Source of the DNA: Annona cherimola
Taxonomy: Eukaryota > Streptophyta > Magnoliopsida > Magnoliales > Annonaceae
Direction: 5' to 3'
NCBI GenBank assembly: GCA_030490835.1
Contig: CM059973.1
Coordinates: 59,090,008-59,154,007 of the forward strand
DNA: 64,000 nucleotides
Shown here piece after piece: positions 1 to 12,912 of the stretch. Made by a program: the position numbers and the translations under genes. The notes below the pieces were generated by a model. The model saw nothing but the letters and a program-made list of their open reading frames with translations, ran no database searches and was not told where the DNA came from. Numbering within the stretch: position 1 is the stretch's first letter; the number at the start of each line of letters is the position of its first letter.

Positions 1-169
1 CTGAAGTGGGGGTTTTATAATTTCCCCCTTGACGATGGGGGTTTTTAGAGATTTCTTCTCATATGGGGGTGTTTATAAAAATTTCCCTTTATGGTGTGAG
101 CCGTGAGGGTTGTCGATGTATCATATTATAATATCAAGTTGTCACATTGTATAAATACCAATAAAAAAA
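1..169 (+). mobile_element. SINE (family I), 3' part, cut by window edge
   Basis: The G-rich spaced blocks and the end 'accaataaaaaaa' match the 3' body of the better preserved SINEs at 29148-29407 and 41741-41967. The tRNA-like head would lie left of the window, so the call rests only on similarity to the other two copies. Confidence 0.5.
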
Positions 170-600
170 CCTATATATAAATCTCCCATATTGTATATGT
201 GTGTTGTGAGCCTTGTGGCTAGGTCATTGAAATTGTAAAATGTTATTTATTTTAGTCATTGTATTAGTGTCTATGAAATAAAAGGTTTGTTTGATTTGTA
301 ATTTGGTGTATGTCACATTACTTCTCACATTCAAGTAGAAATGATGTCATAGTACTTAGTTTTATTGTAAACCATAGAAGTAGAGCCTCATGCATATGCT
401 AAAAAATCACTTTTTATTTGAAAATTTTTTTAATCATGTCATTATAGTGTTATTGAAAACCATAGAAGCAGAGCCTCATACGTATGCCAAATTTTTTTTT
501 ATCATATCACCCACCTTATGATTAGGTAATTGACGGAGGATAATTTCAGAGAAGAGGTAATAATGCAAACGCCTCTACCCAACTTTACATAATATATTTT
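170..600. repeat. AT-rich spacer with a two-copy tandem duplication
   Basis: No gene is visible. The phrase 'accatagaag.agagcctca' occurs at 371 and again at 459, with similar flanks, giving a diverged direct duplication of about 88 bp. The rest shows nothing recognisable. Confidence 0.4.
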
Positions 601-1078
601 GGGATAAATTCCATATATACCTATGAATTTTATCCATAATTTGACTTATACCCACGAACTTCAAAAATGTCTCTCATATCCATGAATTTTCATGTTAATT
701 TCATTATACCTATACCGTTGGGGATTCATTAAATGGACCATTAGCCCTCCTGTGAAATGATGAATATGCCCAAGTCCTAATATAATTCGAAGTTGTTTTG
801 CTCAAAGTTAAATATTCATATTCAAATAATCTATTATTTTATAGTTATGGAATTATTAAAAATTCATTATAATTTGAATTTTTTGCTATAAAATCATAAT
901 TATGAATGAGTATATTCGTCATTTCACAGGAGGTTAATAGCTCCTTTAATGAATCCCTAACGTCATATGTATATGTGAAATTATGATAAAAATTCATTAA
1001 TATGAGAGACATTTTTGAAAGTTTGTGGGTATAAATGGAATTGGGGATAAATTTCGCGGGTATATAAGTAATTCACCC
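601..1078. mobile_element. Long-arm foldback element (Mutator-like MITE candidate)
   Basis: The left arm (601-about 770) reads back as the reverse complement of the right arm (about 905-1078) over roughly 170 bp with scattered mismatches. Shared blocks include 'aaaaatgtctctcatat' and 'cctcctgtgaaatga'. Ends are GGG...CCC. The flanking decamers aatatatttt and tatatattga agree at 7 of 10 positions, possibly a decayed target duplication. No coding capacity. The arm text resembles the element at 15068-15756. Confidence 0.65.
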
Positions 1079-3114
1079 TATATATTGATTTTCAAATGTA
1101 ATGCTTATGCGTTTATATTCAAAAGATGTTTAAATTTTTTTTACAATATATAAGTTTCCAATCAATATGATTTTTAGTGTGGATTATAGATAAATATGTG
1201 GATGAATATTAAATCTAAAGTTCTTATTTTAGTGCTCACCGAAGAATATACCAAGGGATGAAATGAGATGTGAATGGAATGAAATTTTACGTTCACAGTA
1301 GCTTTGCTTCATCCAATACCTTCATATATTCCTGAACATTAAAATAGAAGTTTCGAGCAAAAAAAAAAGCAAGTGGTTGCAGCCAACTACACTAGAATGG
1401 GAACCTCTATCATTTACTTACTGTAGATGCTTTTGAAAATTGTTCAAAGTTGCCACTCAAACTTGTGATCTTATCCTAATTACGTTTCAAACTAATTTTA
1501 TAATTATAACTAGTTAAACTCAATATAACTCAAGAGCCAAAGCCTCTCACAAGTCACATCAAGGTTGGAGTTTTAAAGACTTGAAATTTTCAGACGTAGT
1601 ACTCCAGTCAAATCATGCAATTTCTTATTTTTTTTATTAATGAGAAGGTTAGGTATCATTGCAACTTCGTAGATGGATGGCATCGCCAAAGCCACCTTAA
1701 TTGGAGCAACCTGGGTCGAGTTAAAATACTAGAACCCTAAACTCAACCGTAAAAACATGGCTTTGGTTACATTTTAAAAAATATGGGTAAAAACAGTGTT
1801 GACACCGTTTGTACATAATGATATATAATATTAAATAGCACAACACGATTGTTGTGTGAATAGTCTCAATACTATTATAATATGTGTTCCATTTCTGGAC
1901 CTAACTTGATTTTAAATGAGGTCGAGTTCTAGTTTACAACTAGGGGCATATTTTAGTGGTATCCTTCTCTCCCTAATATGCACCCTTCCTAAAATTGCAA
2001 ACCAATAACCAAACTTGCACTAATTTTAATATTACAACTTTCTTTTCTTAATTTACAATTGATCTTGAGTTTTAATTTATTGCAAATTCCCTAGTTTCAA
2101 CTAATTAATTTATCTTCTAGTTTTTCATGTTTTTTGCAAATTCACTCTAGTTTCAACTAATTAATTAATTTTTTGGGTTTTCCATCTATCACTCTCTAAT
2201 ATAAAGAGTAAACCAACTAGTTTCACACATTGCCACATGGCTTATTGAGGAGCTAGACTAACAAACAACAAGCTCTTCTATTGACCCGGAATGTCCATGG
2301 TTGCTCACCGCTATAGCCGTACTCGCCACATGCCCTACTCCCATGGAGTCTGTGATCAATTGTAGGTTCGAAAGAACAATTGTCCTTCAAACTAATTGTT
2401 GGAAAAATCCTTTACCATTTGCCCAAAATTAGTGCTTACTCTTCGCACCTTGAACTTTTTTCAAAGAAATAACTGTGTTCTACTTTCACATTGCCATAGA
2501 ACTCCAATATCCTGGCCAAAAAGGATATTGTTGCATCTCTATACATCAGCAAAGGTACCATCAATGCTCTATCTAAAGGCAATAAGACCTGCCAGGGATG
2601 GGAGAGGAAGTGTGTGATGGCAAAAGCTCACATAGGTTAGCCTTTTATAGCCAAATCATCATCCTCAGCTAGTTAATGAGGAAATTATCGTTTCACAATA
2701 ACTCAAAGAACAAACTATCACTCATAAGCGTGAAAGCCAAGAACACACACATCTTCCCTGATGTGTTAACAATGAAAGCATCAAGTCTTTCCTAATCAGC
2801 CAATATCAACCCAATGACGTTATGTGTCTGAGAATAAGAAAAATGCCTTGCACAAGTAATAATTTTATCAAATCATCATGATCACAAAAAGACACAAGAG
2901 TTAATGGCTCTAGATTTCACATAACTCTTTATCACATCACTACTACATCATTGCCAAATTAGTAGTAAGAAAGACAAACTTAGCAGCATTAGACCATAAC
3001 AATAAAGAAGGAAAGCTTCACTATTTTTAAGTAAAGCTACCGAAGGACAATCATCCCCAAGAGTAGTAATATGCAGAATCGAAGCTTTCACGAAAGCTCA
3101 GCTTCTTCAGGGGG
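1079..3114. other. Unassigned sequence, possibly decayed internal region of the element ending in the LTR at 3115
   Basis: AT-rich to about 2160, then more mixed composition. Short open frames (for example 2396-2617) show no recognisable domain. The stretch ends in a G-rich run immediately before a TG-starting block, as a polypurine tract would before a 3' LTR, but I cannot identify gag or pol here. Confidence 0.3.
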
Positions 3115-4070
3115 TGTGATGGGTTGGGACTGTGGAACCCCACCTATCTTAAAGCATAACATATGTAGCTTAAAGCTTGTATGGATGGGATTAGGGCAAC
3201 TAATTAAGCAAAGTGATCAAGTTAATTACCCAAGATTACCTTGGTAATTATGCACTAAAAGACAAGATGAAAAAGTAAGCACAAAAGGACGAAAATTGTG
3301 TAGAGATTGCTTATGTGACATGTTAATTAATGCCACATTTTTGTTTTTATTATTGATTTGTTATTTGATTAATTCATATCCTATGATATATAAGATGGAT
3401 TGACATAAAATTTCAAGGGAAAGCCTAAGTTGACATGCCCTACATGATGAATGATTTGAATTATAAAAAGTATGAATGGAAAGGGGTTAAATGATTAGAG
3501 TTACATAATATTTTATGAATTAAGATCGTTTTGCTAATATCTTAGCATACATTCATCATTTTGAGATGAAATTTTTTATGGATGACTAAGTTAATGAGTT
3601 CTAAGTTATATAATGGATGAGATTTTGTCAAACCTTGTTAGGAAACCCTAAATGACATGTATTAAGTGTGATTAAATAGTAATAATGAAGATTAATTAAG
3701 GTCATTAACTTTTGATCATCAAAAGTGGATTACCATAAATGCAAGAGTGGACTTTTAGTCGGCCACTTTTGAAGTGGCAATGTGAGGTGAGATTTGGAGC
3801 TAAAAAGTCAACCAAAATAATAAATAAAAAATTAATGAGAGGCAACACCCTTAGACATGTTTGGTTAAGGAATTAAGGGCATTTTTGATAAAAAAAAAAA
3901 AAAAAGGTGAAAAGTGTATGATAAATGTAGCTAAGAATGGGACATATGGATGACTCGAAATATGGCAACAAAAGGGCAAGTGATGGCTAGGATTTGGGCA
4001 GAAATTAAATAAAAATTTTATATAATTAATGTGTTGAATAGGTGACATCATGTGGTTAAATCCAGCAGCA

Positions 4071-4080
4071 TATAAATAGG
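4071..4080 (+). promoter_or_regulatory. TATA box of the putative 3115-8248 LTR
   Basis: The sequence tataaatagg follows AT-rich DNA and precedes a purine-rich leader. It would place U3 at about 3115-4100 and leave an unusually long R-U5 of about 4 kb. Confidence 0.4.
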
Positions 4081-4112
4081 AAATGAGGCAGCAACATGGA
4101 CGGTTTTCAACT

Positions 4113-4114
<2 letters not shown>

Positions 4115-4144
<30 letters not shown>
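4115..4144 (+). repeat. (GA)n microsatellite
   Basis: About 15 uninterrupted GA dinucleotides, just downstream of the putative LTR TATA box, where GA/CT repeats often lie in plant 5' leaders. Confidence 0.95.
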
Positions 4145-4148
<4 letters not shown>

Positions 4149-6689
4149 CAACAAATGGATGTCCAAAGGGGAGCAATGGGGAGTAATTCTATTCAATTTC
4201 AGGCATTTATAGCCCCATTTAACGTCTTTTGTGAAGCATGAAACGAAGTTGTAATTTTAAAGCATTTACATATAGTGACGACACCCATGATTGAAGTTAT
4301 GTATAAGTTTATGAAATTTCATTTAATTACCCAAGTCATGCTTGGTTAACAACTAATACTATGAGGGTTAAGTTATGAATGAATAACTCTTTAAATATGT
4401 TTAAGCAAGTAGGGTTCTTATATAGATTATGTATTGATGTTTACAAGTGTAAAATGAAGTATTTATACGCTCATATGTTGGAATGACCAAGCTAAGTATT
4501 ATAGAAATAAAATTATGTTTGCTTGAATTAATTTCATAAATAAACAGATGAGGTATGTTAAATTTTGGGAATCAAGAGTTAATGATTAAGGGTATTGCAT
4601 GTATGTTGAAATAAGATGCAAGTGTGAGAGCAACACTTGGTAGAAATGGAACAAAATGGGGCTGTTTTGGAAAATGAGTTTAAATTCTAAAAATTTTAAG
4701 CCAAGGTATTGCTTGGTATAAGCTATAAACGCACCCTTAAAGTGCTCACAAAAGTTATTAAGTAGTAGCTATATGTGTATGAAGGGCTAACATGCAATAT
4801 AAAATCAACATGTAATGAATTTATGCATGTATGAGGCTGTTTTAGAAATGATGGATTATTTCATAAATTTTGATGCAAAAATGGTTGCTATCAACTATGA
4901 ATAAGTGCCTTGAAAGATCACAAGAATTGTGGAAAGATTGTATTTAATGTATACATCATCAAGGTGCAATTGTACAAGTGGAACTTAACCAAAAATGAGA
5001 CAAAACATGACTGTTTTGGAATGATGATTTATTTTAAAATTTTAAAGTGAATTTATGTTATTAAAGCTTATGAACAAGCACCTAACAAGACCACAAGAGT
5101 GGTTGTTTGATAATTTTTCATGTGTATATCATTAAGGTGCAATTGAGAAAGTAAAACTTAGTGAAAATATGCACTTACGTCGCTGTTTCGTTAATGGTAG
5201 AAAATTTCAGAAATTTGACAAAAAAATAACTTGATATAAGTCATAGATAATTGCCTTGAATGACTACAAAAGTTAGTGTTCAAAGTAATTAATTACTAGG
5301 TCACATAGGTGTGTGAAAAAAAGAGTATTAGAAGGGAAAATATGAAGTTGAGAAAGCTTACTTGAACTTAACTTACTATAGTTTCAAGTAAGTGTATTGA
5401 ATAATTGAAAAGAGATTAAATTCCCTAGACGAGGGTATTGAGTCAAATGAATGATTCACGGTTGAAAAATGTGCATATATGTGACATATGAGATGATGTT
5501 GTTCATCTCGAAGAAAGAAATAATTAAGGCAAACATGCTATGAGTTATATATAATCAAGATCATGTAAGGGTTGAGGACATGTGATATATGAACATAAAT
5601 TAAATAAAAGGCAAGACATGCAAGTATATGATGATATGCAAACATATAAGATGATCATTTTCTTGTCTAGGTAAAGACAAGGAAAAAATCCAAGGGACGA
5701 GTTGAACTTCCCACAGGTAAGCAAACAAACTTTTGAAAATGTTAATTTCATTTCAAATGTTGAAATGTTTGAAAGGGCTTTATATTAATGATTCTAAGAT
5801 TTGCTTATAAGCAACCAACATTTTTTAGAATGATGTTTATTCTCAATTGTTGAAATAAATTATGAATTGCTATATGTAGATAAGCTCTTTAAAATCCTAT
5901 TTCAAAAAGGATTTTTATAATAAGGAAGTTTGATTCCTTTATGAAATGATGTTTATAAGCAAGCAAAACCTTTTAAAAATGTTATCATTCAAATATGGAA
6001 ATATTTTAGGATCGCTACATTGTAAGCAAGCCCTTTTTAAATATTGAAGTGTTTAGAAATTATTTCATTTGAATATTTCAAAAGAGTTTGTGAAAAGAAA
6101 GTTTGATTTTTATACGAAAATGGTATTTGCAAGCAAAACATTTGAAAAAGGATGTTCTTGGAATGTTTGGAATCTCTTTGAATAGTAAAACGATTTCAAA
6201 ATGCTTTATACTGATGTTTCTAAAAGGGTTTAAGAATGACTAACCCGATAAATTGATGGTATTAAATGATTCGATTTTTGTTTGTTAATGGTATTCAAAG
6301 AATATGCATGCTTTTTCTTATATGAGAATGATAAGGATGTCGTATAAATGAAAAATATGATGCTAGAGTGGATGAATGGAAAAGATGTGTTTGCATATCC
6401 TTTGCAAAGCCCAAAAATGAAAATAAAAATATTTGCAAGAAAAGCTTTTGAAAATGTTACTTCCTTTTCAAATATTGAAGGGTTTCGGAGTTGTTTTATT
6501 GTATTAGTTTTAAAACTTTTTCTTTTTTTTTGATGAAAGGATCCATCCCTATCCTAAGCCCTTCAGTGGTAGAAGGAGGGAGGGATAGGGGGGTCCGAGC
6601 AATGCATTGCCAAAAAATTATATGTACAAATGTTTTCCACAATTACACGGGGAGGATTCCCCCACCAGACATGACGGTCCACAGAAGAA

Positions 6690-6946
6690 AAGGGCACAGA
6701 GTTACCAAGCTTTTAGTTTTGAAAAAAAAGAGCATAGAGTTGCCAAACTTTCAGTTTTGAAAAAAGGGCATAGAGTTGCCAAGTTTTCAGTTTTAAAAAA
6801 AGCACAAAGTTACTAAGCTTTCAGTTTTGAAAAGGGCACAGAGTTGTCAAGTCTTCAGTTTTGGAAAAAAGCACACAGAGTTGTCAAGCCTTCAGTTTTG
6901 GAAAAAAACACACAGAGTTGTCAAGCCTTCATTTTTGAAAAAAAGA
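6690..6946 (+). repeat. Tandem array A: seven units of about 36 bp
   Basis: Units follow the pattern gggcacagagttg.caag / cttcagttttgaaaaaa and start near 6691, 6730, 6766, 6802, 6835, 6871 and 6909. Divergence is modest, and adjacent later units are most alike, as expected from local duplication. Short open frames across the array come from the repeat period being near a multiple of three and are not taken as genes. Confidence 0.85.
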
Positions 6947-7314
6947 CACAGACAAATGTCTATGATTTTTCAAGAGGACAAAGACCGAGGTCTATATTGT
7001 TATCTGAAATCATGCTAGCATGTCGATGTGGATAAGAATGATGTATGGTGTGCCAGAATGATGAATAGGTCCATCGTAGAGGCGGTTGCAGGTGGACCGG
7101 GGCCCCCCTCTACATGTGGCCAAGTCAATCAGGAAAATTAGGAGGCCGATTTCGCCCTTCCTGAAATGGGAGTAGGTTCAAGGATAGCCGTTTGGCTAGC
7201 ATGCTATCACATGAAAGGTTTCTTTCTTATGGAAGGATAATCACTTCGTAAGTGTCATCTACGAGAGGGATAGAAGCGTATTTGCATATGCTTTAAAAAG
7301 CCCTAAAATGGGCA

Positions 7315-7490
7315 TATGAAAAAAAGGAATTTATATGAAAATGTTTTAGGACATAAGAATGTCTACTTGAAAAAAAAGAGTTTACATGAAAATATTTTAG
7401 GACATGAGAATATTCCCATGAAAGAGGTTTACATAAAAAAGTTTTAGAATATGAGAATGTCCCCATGAAAAAGGTTAATACGAAAAGATT
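7315..7490 (+). repeat. Tandem array B: about four units of 48 bp
   Basis: Units contain 'tttacatgaaaat', 'ttttaggacatgagaat' and 'gtccccatgaaa' with variation. The array sits 370 bp after array A inside the same putative LTR. Confidence 0.75.
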
Positions 7491-8248
7491 TACGTGCATA
7501 TGTTTTGCCTTTGAAAAGCCCAGAATTTGGGTTATGAAATGTTTACAAAAAAAGGTTTTGAAAAGGTTTAAAATGAAAATGCTTACTTACTGAGTTTATC
7601 ACTCACGTTTTGTTTTCCCCAACCTTAGGCAGGTATAAGGCAAGTAGAGGAGCAAAGCTCAATATCATTTAACTGCATGTTGTGGATAAATGAATGCATA
7701 TGTTGCTAATGAAGTCTCAGGTTGTGAATACCTCTAATGTGATGTGAACAGATAAGTATTTATGTTAAGAATTCTATTTGAATTCAGTTCATGAACATAT
7801 GATTATTTGTACCATGAAAGTAAGATTGTCTGTGTATTAATAATATGATATACATATGTTAAGGTTAGACGATGAAAGTTTATGATATACATGATCAAAT
7901 TGGTTGACTTACTAATATTTATGAATGACCGATATTGATATGATATGATTGAGACAGAAGAAAGGTTAATTTAAAATGTTGGTATGTTGAGAATAGATAG
8001 ATACTTTATACCGATATGAAATTATCAGGTTATGAATGAATTGATGGTTTGCGAATGATAGGTATAGCTAATTTCAAACATATATTGCTTGAAAAATGAT
8101 AAAGAAAAGGAAAAAAAATTTCCGCTAAACGAAATGGATTCAAAAAAAAAAATTCGCCGTGTGATCAGGGCAACAATCCTGTTTCATATTTACCAATAAA
8201 AAATAATCCTGGAATCAGGCTCTGATGCCTCGGATTGGAGGCGCCACA

Positions 8249-9047
8249 GGGACTAAAATGGATATGATGATTAATTAGAAAAAAATCCAACGTGGCTCTT
8301 TCTGAGGGAAGAGAGCTTCGCTGAAGCTTACCCCATGTTGACGAATCACACAGATAAACAACAAAGCCTTAATAAGGCAGTCCACCAACCCCTTGCTCGG
8401 GATTGATGGATAACATATGACATGATGACTAAATATTGATTGAGGGCATCTCGAGGAGACGTTTTCACAAATTAAGGACAAATTTGCCATCTTGAGACAA
8501 TCATAAAGCAAGATTATGTCCTAATCTAAACAACTATAGATAGATATGTCGACCAAAGAAAATCTCTTTTGGAATGATCATGAACATATTATTAGTACCA
8601 AACCACGTATAAATATTTATGGACTCCTATTAAGAGAAGAGAAAGAGGAGGAAAAAGAAAAAAAAGAAAGAGATCTTTGTTTATCCTCCCCTTCTCCCAT
8701 TTATCTTCCACTATATGACCCTCTTCATGGTTTTTCGATGGATTTCATTATTAAATTGACTCTTTTTAGTAGTTCCCATACGTAGTGATGAACTAAAGTA
8801 TTTTTCTTCACCATAATTTATATTATACTAAAAGGAATTTATTGAGAGCATGCTCATCAGAGAGAAAGTAGACTCCTAAAAATATTAACAAGCATCGCCT
8901 GAAGATTAATTGCAATGGCGCCGAGGCAAAATATTTTTAAAAACATTGAAATAAATGAAAAATAAAAAAGTTGCAAACAACCTTAAAAAGTGTAAAAGAG
9001 GTAAAAAAAAAGTTCATTTTCCTATCGAAATAAGCTATCTTGGATTT
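8249..9047. other. No recognisable feature
   Basis: Mixed AT-rich sequence with a purine-rich patch near 8635-8670. The open frames (8275-8511 minus, 8546-8785 plus) have low-complexity or unrecognisable products. Confidence 0.5.
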
Positions 9048-9575
9048 AGGACTGTAACCGCATCGTGTTATTAGGATTAGAGGCTAATCTTAACTCTAAC
9101 TCATTAAAATACATCAACCCTAATCCATTCATAAAATCCTCAGCCCTAATCCTAATCCATTTAACATAAACAAATTGGGTATTTAAATGATAAATTATTT
9201 AAAATATAATTCTACATACTCAACAAAATTTTTTAATACTAGTCATCTAATTAAATTTAAAAACATCAACTTTCAAATATTCTTCATTAAAACGTTGATG
9301 ATGTTATTAATAAGTATATATAAATAAATATTAAAAAGTATTAATTCTTTAAAAATTATAAATAGGTTATGCGAATTGATGAGTTAAACGGGTTGAAATA
9401 TCAAATCGGCGTGTTGGATAAGCTCAACACATGACCAAACTATTTAATTAAATAGGTTAAACAGGCCACGTAAATGAGTTGGCAAGTTGAAAATTATCAA
9501 CCCTAATTCGCTAAAAATAGGCTAAATTGACCAGATTGCAGGTTGACCTAACCCAATTATCTTCCAACATTTGAT
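9048..9575 (+). mobile_element. Decayed hAT-like non-autonomous fragment
   Basis: Begins 'taggactgtaaccg' and continues with a left-end text ('aggctaatcttaact') closely similar to the left end of the hAT element at 45858-46409. It contains the repeated 'ccatttaa' / 'gggtt' words typical of that family. The right end is unclear. Confidence 0.45.
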
Positions 9576-9900
9576 CCAGCATCATCGAATGGGCCAAGCC
9601 CATACCATCTTCTAGCTAAATACTAGCCATAGTTAAACACATTTGCCACGAGGTCAGCAGAGCCACATTCCATAATACCATAAAAAAAAATAGCATCCAA
9701 TAAGCGGACCCATTGATGGCAACAAGGATTTGCAAATGGCATTTGGAAATATCTATACAGGTGTAAATTGCTTCAAGATGCAAGAAAGACTTACAAACGG
9801 ATGCTAGCCAGATTGTACAAGGGATTGATGTCAGGAAGCAGGAAATTCCTCTCTGATCTCTCCAATCTTCATCCTCGTGTTTCAGCATAATTTCTAGATA
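9576..9900 (-). other. Unassigned island between two hAT-like fragments
   Basis: Less AT-rich than its flanks and open on the minus strand for 90 codons (9616-9888), but the product has no recognisable domain. It may be a captured or inserted fragment interrupting the hAT-like sequence. Confidence 0.3.
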
Positions 9901-10395
9901 CCTTAATAAACATACTAAATAAACAAATTATGGTTGAAATTTTATAACCCGTCAACTCGTTTAATAACCCATTTAACCGGCTTAACTCATTTAACAAATT
10001 TAACTCATTAAAATTGTATATATATATATATAAATGTAAATCTCTTAATTATTTTCTCCGGCTAAGTTTTCCTCTCACCACCTAATTTTCATTTTTACAT
10101 TGTTGTCATAACTTTATTTTCCTATTATTGCCATATTTCCATTTTTCCTACTCTAAAAATGCATTCTCGCCTCTCACTGCAGCATCATTGTTTACTAGAG
10201 TCTAAGTTTTCAGGTCATTTGCTATATAATCCTTTAATAACTCATTAACCCGTTTATTAAATGGGTTGTAAATGAGTTAAGGTTAAAGTTTTTTAAATAG
10301 ATTATTAAACCGATTAAAATTGAGATATTTTAAATAGATTAAAATTAGAATTAAGCTTTAACTAATCCAACCCTATCCATTAATATCCATATCTA
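9901..10395 (-). mobile_element. hAT-like non-autonomous element, same family as 45858-46409
   Basis: Read on the minus strand from 10395, the text follows the element at 45858 for several hundred bases: tag-start, 'aaaatatctcaa', 'cctta/actcatttac', 'acccatttaataaa', then a purine-rich centre with 'cttagactcta'. Its far end is disturbed near 9900. Confidence 0.55.
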
Positions 10396-10535
10396 CTGTT
10401 GGTGTCAAATCGGCATCGATGGGACGACCGCTGCTTGGATATCTAGCAAAGGCCATTTCTGTGCTGATTTATAGGATTACGCTGACTTGATTTTTCGTTT
10501 TACCCTTTTCATATCATTTAGCATAGACATCTACT

Positions 10536-10674
10536 GAAGCTATGATATATATTTTTTATTACATCAACAGTACATCGAGCCAATGCTCCGCCCGGGATTT
10601 GATACTGGACAAACGGGCATTAAAGCCCGTGTGAGAACCACGGCGCCAAGGGCGCTGGTCTCGAAGCTATGATA
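10536..10674 (-). mobile_element. Short SINE (family II), about 115 bp, with 12-bp TSD
   Basis: The 12-bp direct repeat gaagctatgata flanks a 115-bp body (10548-10662). On the minus strand the body has a B-box-like 'atcaaatcccggg' (plus 10591-10603) and ends in 'gatgtaataaaaaat'. The tail resembles that of the copy at 32148-32258. A tRNA-derived, polymerase III transcribed retroposon fits. Confidence 0.7.
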
Positions 10675-11579
10675 ATTGGCTCAACGTATGTTTTTTTGCA
10701 CTTGTTTTTGGAGGTATGCTTGGGGACCGACAAAACTCTTAGTTAAAAAGCTCTTAAATGGCTAAAAAATGACCTGATATAATAATAGTAATGATGAAGA
10801 GCATAATTAAATTAAAATAGATAAGTTAATTACATGAGTAATTGTATATAAAAATATTAAAAAATTAAAAATAAAATAATTATAAAGAGTGAATAGTTAG
10901 ACAGAAAAGTTTTTGCAACAACTCGGGTTAGCAGCATGATTCAAATCAGAAAACAGTTCCCGCATGGGATGACCTTTTATAAAAATTAGCTGCAGACCTT
11001 TTGCTGTAATCCTACCTCCACATGCAATGCCGAAACTAGGCCCAACATTCTCAGTGGCCTCAATCTTCTTCTATGAATGAATTCCAATTCTAGTGTCGAT
11101 TGCAGGCATAAAAGCAATTCCATTCTGAGTAGGTTGGGACTTGCGAGTATACCTTTTAGATGGTAGACCCCTTTTACATCATCATGATAAATTGTTTTGC
11201 ACTGATGTGGTGTCGGTTGCAGGAATCCCGTTGCGCTAATTCTTTACGATAATGACCTCTATTTTCAATAATATCTAATGTCTTCATATTTTGTCTTGTT
11301 TAGTTATTTCTATTAATGTATTTTGGTCTTTCTTTCATTCTCTTCCTGTTTTTCTATTTGAATAAACTTATCGATCTTAGTTAGTACCATTTTTGGCTTC
11401 CATTCAATGTATAAAACTCTGTTTAGCCTTGTGATGGCTGTTTTACTTTTACTTAAGAGAAAATGGATGAACACTTTTAATAGAAGTGATATTTTAAAGC
11501 TTTTGTGTGAAGCGTTTATGAGTTGTCTTTTTATCTAAAACTAGCAATAAGTATATCCAAGAGTTATAATGTTGACGCC
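10675..11579. other. No gene; relic of dispersed family A at about 10740-10910
   Basis: The interval 10770-10905 shares 'taaattaaaatagataag' and neighbouring words, in inverted orientation, with the family A copies near 23.7 and 33 kb. The rest (10910-11579) is moderately AT-rich and unrecognised. Confidence 0.4.
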
Positions 11580-11908
11580 TGATCTTTTCAGGCCGGACGC
11601 ACGGCTGCCTCCATGTGTCCGACCCAAAAATATATTTTTTTCATGGGCAAGTACATGCAGGTGTATTAAATTTATAAACCAAATTTTACTATTTTTGGAT
11701 GTTTTTAAGTTTTTTTTTAATTTTTAAACACAGTGGCATTTCCGTAATTTTCTGAGACCTAAAAATTACGGAAATGCCACTGTGTTTAAAAATTCAAAAA
11801 TAGTAAAACTTGGTTTATAGATTTAATACACCTAGATTTACTTACCCATAAAAAATGAAAAAAATAAAAAATACATTTTTGGGTTGGACACACGGCTGCA
11901 GCCCTCTA
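11580..11908. mobile_element. Foldback MITE with arms meeting at a 9-nt loop
   Basis: The arms are strongly complementary. The inner arm 'cagtggcatttccgtaat' (left) matches 'attacggaaatgccactg' (right) around the loop 'ctgagacct'. Outer blocks 'gtgtccgacccaaaaat' and 'tttttgggttggacacac' also pair. The left arm is about 25 bp longer, including a small hairpin of its own. Flanking tataatgtt and tataacatt agree at 7 of 9 positions, with both differences transitions. Confidence 0.75.
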
Positions 11909-12912
11909 TAACATTTGCCAAACAGGAATTCAATTTATTGCAATTTGAAAATGAATAAGCCATAAGCACCCCTTAAATGCAATGCCAAACGGGGCTTAAA
12001 TCACATTAGTCTGTTTTTTCTCTTTTTTTTTTTACCTATTATTGACACCTCACTTAAACGTGAAAATTAAAATTTTCAAATGGGCTTTCTACTATTAGGC
12101 CCACCATCCCATTGTTTCCAATCTCAATAGCTCATTTAGGAGATAATAAGCCTTTTGTGGGCTTTCTAACATTGACCCATGTGTTTGCAACCTAAGATTT
12201 GTTTAGGATCCACTTGGAGAATGGGCTCCAATGTCTTCAAGCCCATTTTAGAAGCAATGGTTACCAATTCTTACCATTGATTAAGAGCAATTTACATCCA
12301 AGATGAGGTGAAAAATATTTTTTTTCGAGCCAAATGGGTTGGAGGCAACAAGATGAACGGTTTGGATTAAATCAATGACTAATATTTTATGAATTATTGA
12401 GTCGGTAACACATATTGATCAAGCTAAAGAAGTGAATTTGCAGCATTATAGATGAAAATTAAAATTTATAAGATTCAAGTTACCGAGTGAAGATCTAAGC
12501 CAGTGACATCAGTAAAGTTGGGTCTCATCCAAAATCAATAAAAAATCAATAAAGATCAAGACAAAAAGATGACACAAAATCAATGGATGAGAAAGGGATT
12601 ACTCGCTAGCCCATCAATACCATGGGCCCCATAGTGGTTTTACAAAACCACCCATAAAATTGCAAAAGAGGACCCCTTTGAGTCGAAATTTTGCAAAATA
12701 TGCTAGAGTAAGTCCATGCAAAAAATTACCAAAGCCTATCAATGTACAATTTTTCAAACTCACATGCCTATGAATTAGCCTCTTCTCTACGTATTTTACG
12801 AGAGTTTTTGGATCTAAGAAAATTTCTGCCATTTTTCCTCCATTTTCCACCTGTTGAGCACTTCCTCTAATTGGTCCTCATGTCATAGACGCCACAATAT
12901 CTATTTCTTCCG
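11909..12912. other. No recognisable feature
   Basis: AT-rich with a few 'gggctt' / 'aagccc' words. The minus-strand frame 12614-12850 has no recognisable product. Confidence 0.45.

Larger units (their letters stand above)
3115..8248 (+). repeat. Probable very long LTR (about 5.1 kb), Ty3/gypsy-like
   Basis: The block starts TGTG after a G-rich run and ends CACA. It contains a TATA box with 'tataaatagg' at 4071, a GA microsatellite, two tandem arrays, and a block near 7580-7640 (ctta-rich, 'actgagtttatcactcac', then a C/T-rich run and 'aggcaggta') of a kind seen near the 3' side of Tekay/Del-type LTRs. A similar block occurs inverted near 50080-50120. There is no long reading frame. Caveats: no second LTR copy lies in the window, flanking pentamers do not match, and a minus-strand sequence like an initiator-Met primer site (near 8222-8234) allows another interpretation of the right end. 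Confidence 0.45.

Noticed and set aside
6491..7035. Plus-strand frames of 61-89 codons as small proteins
   Set aside because: They read through a 36-bp tandem array whose period is divisible by three, which produces repetitive open frames by chance.
6690..7490. CRISPR-like array
   Set aside because: Units are contiguous tandem repeats without unique spacers, in plant nuclear DNA.
8222..8234. Primer binding site for initiator tRNA-Met on the minus strand
   Set aside because: It resembles the usual site but has mismatches at the key 5' end, and no minus-strand LTR or gag is found around it; kept only as an alternative in the LTR entry.
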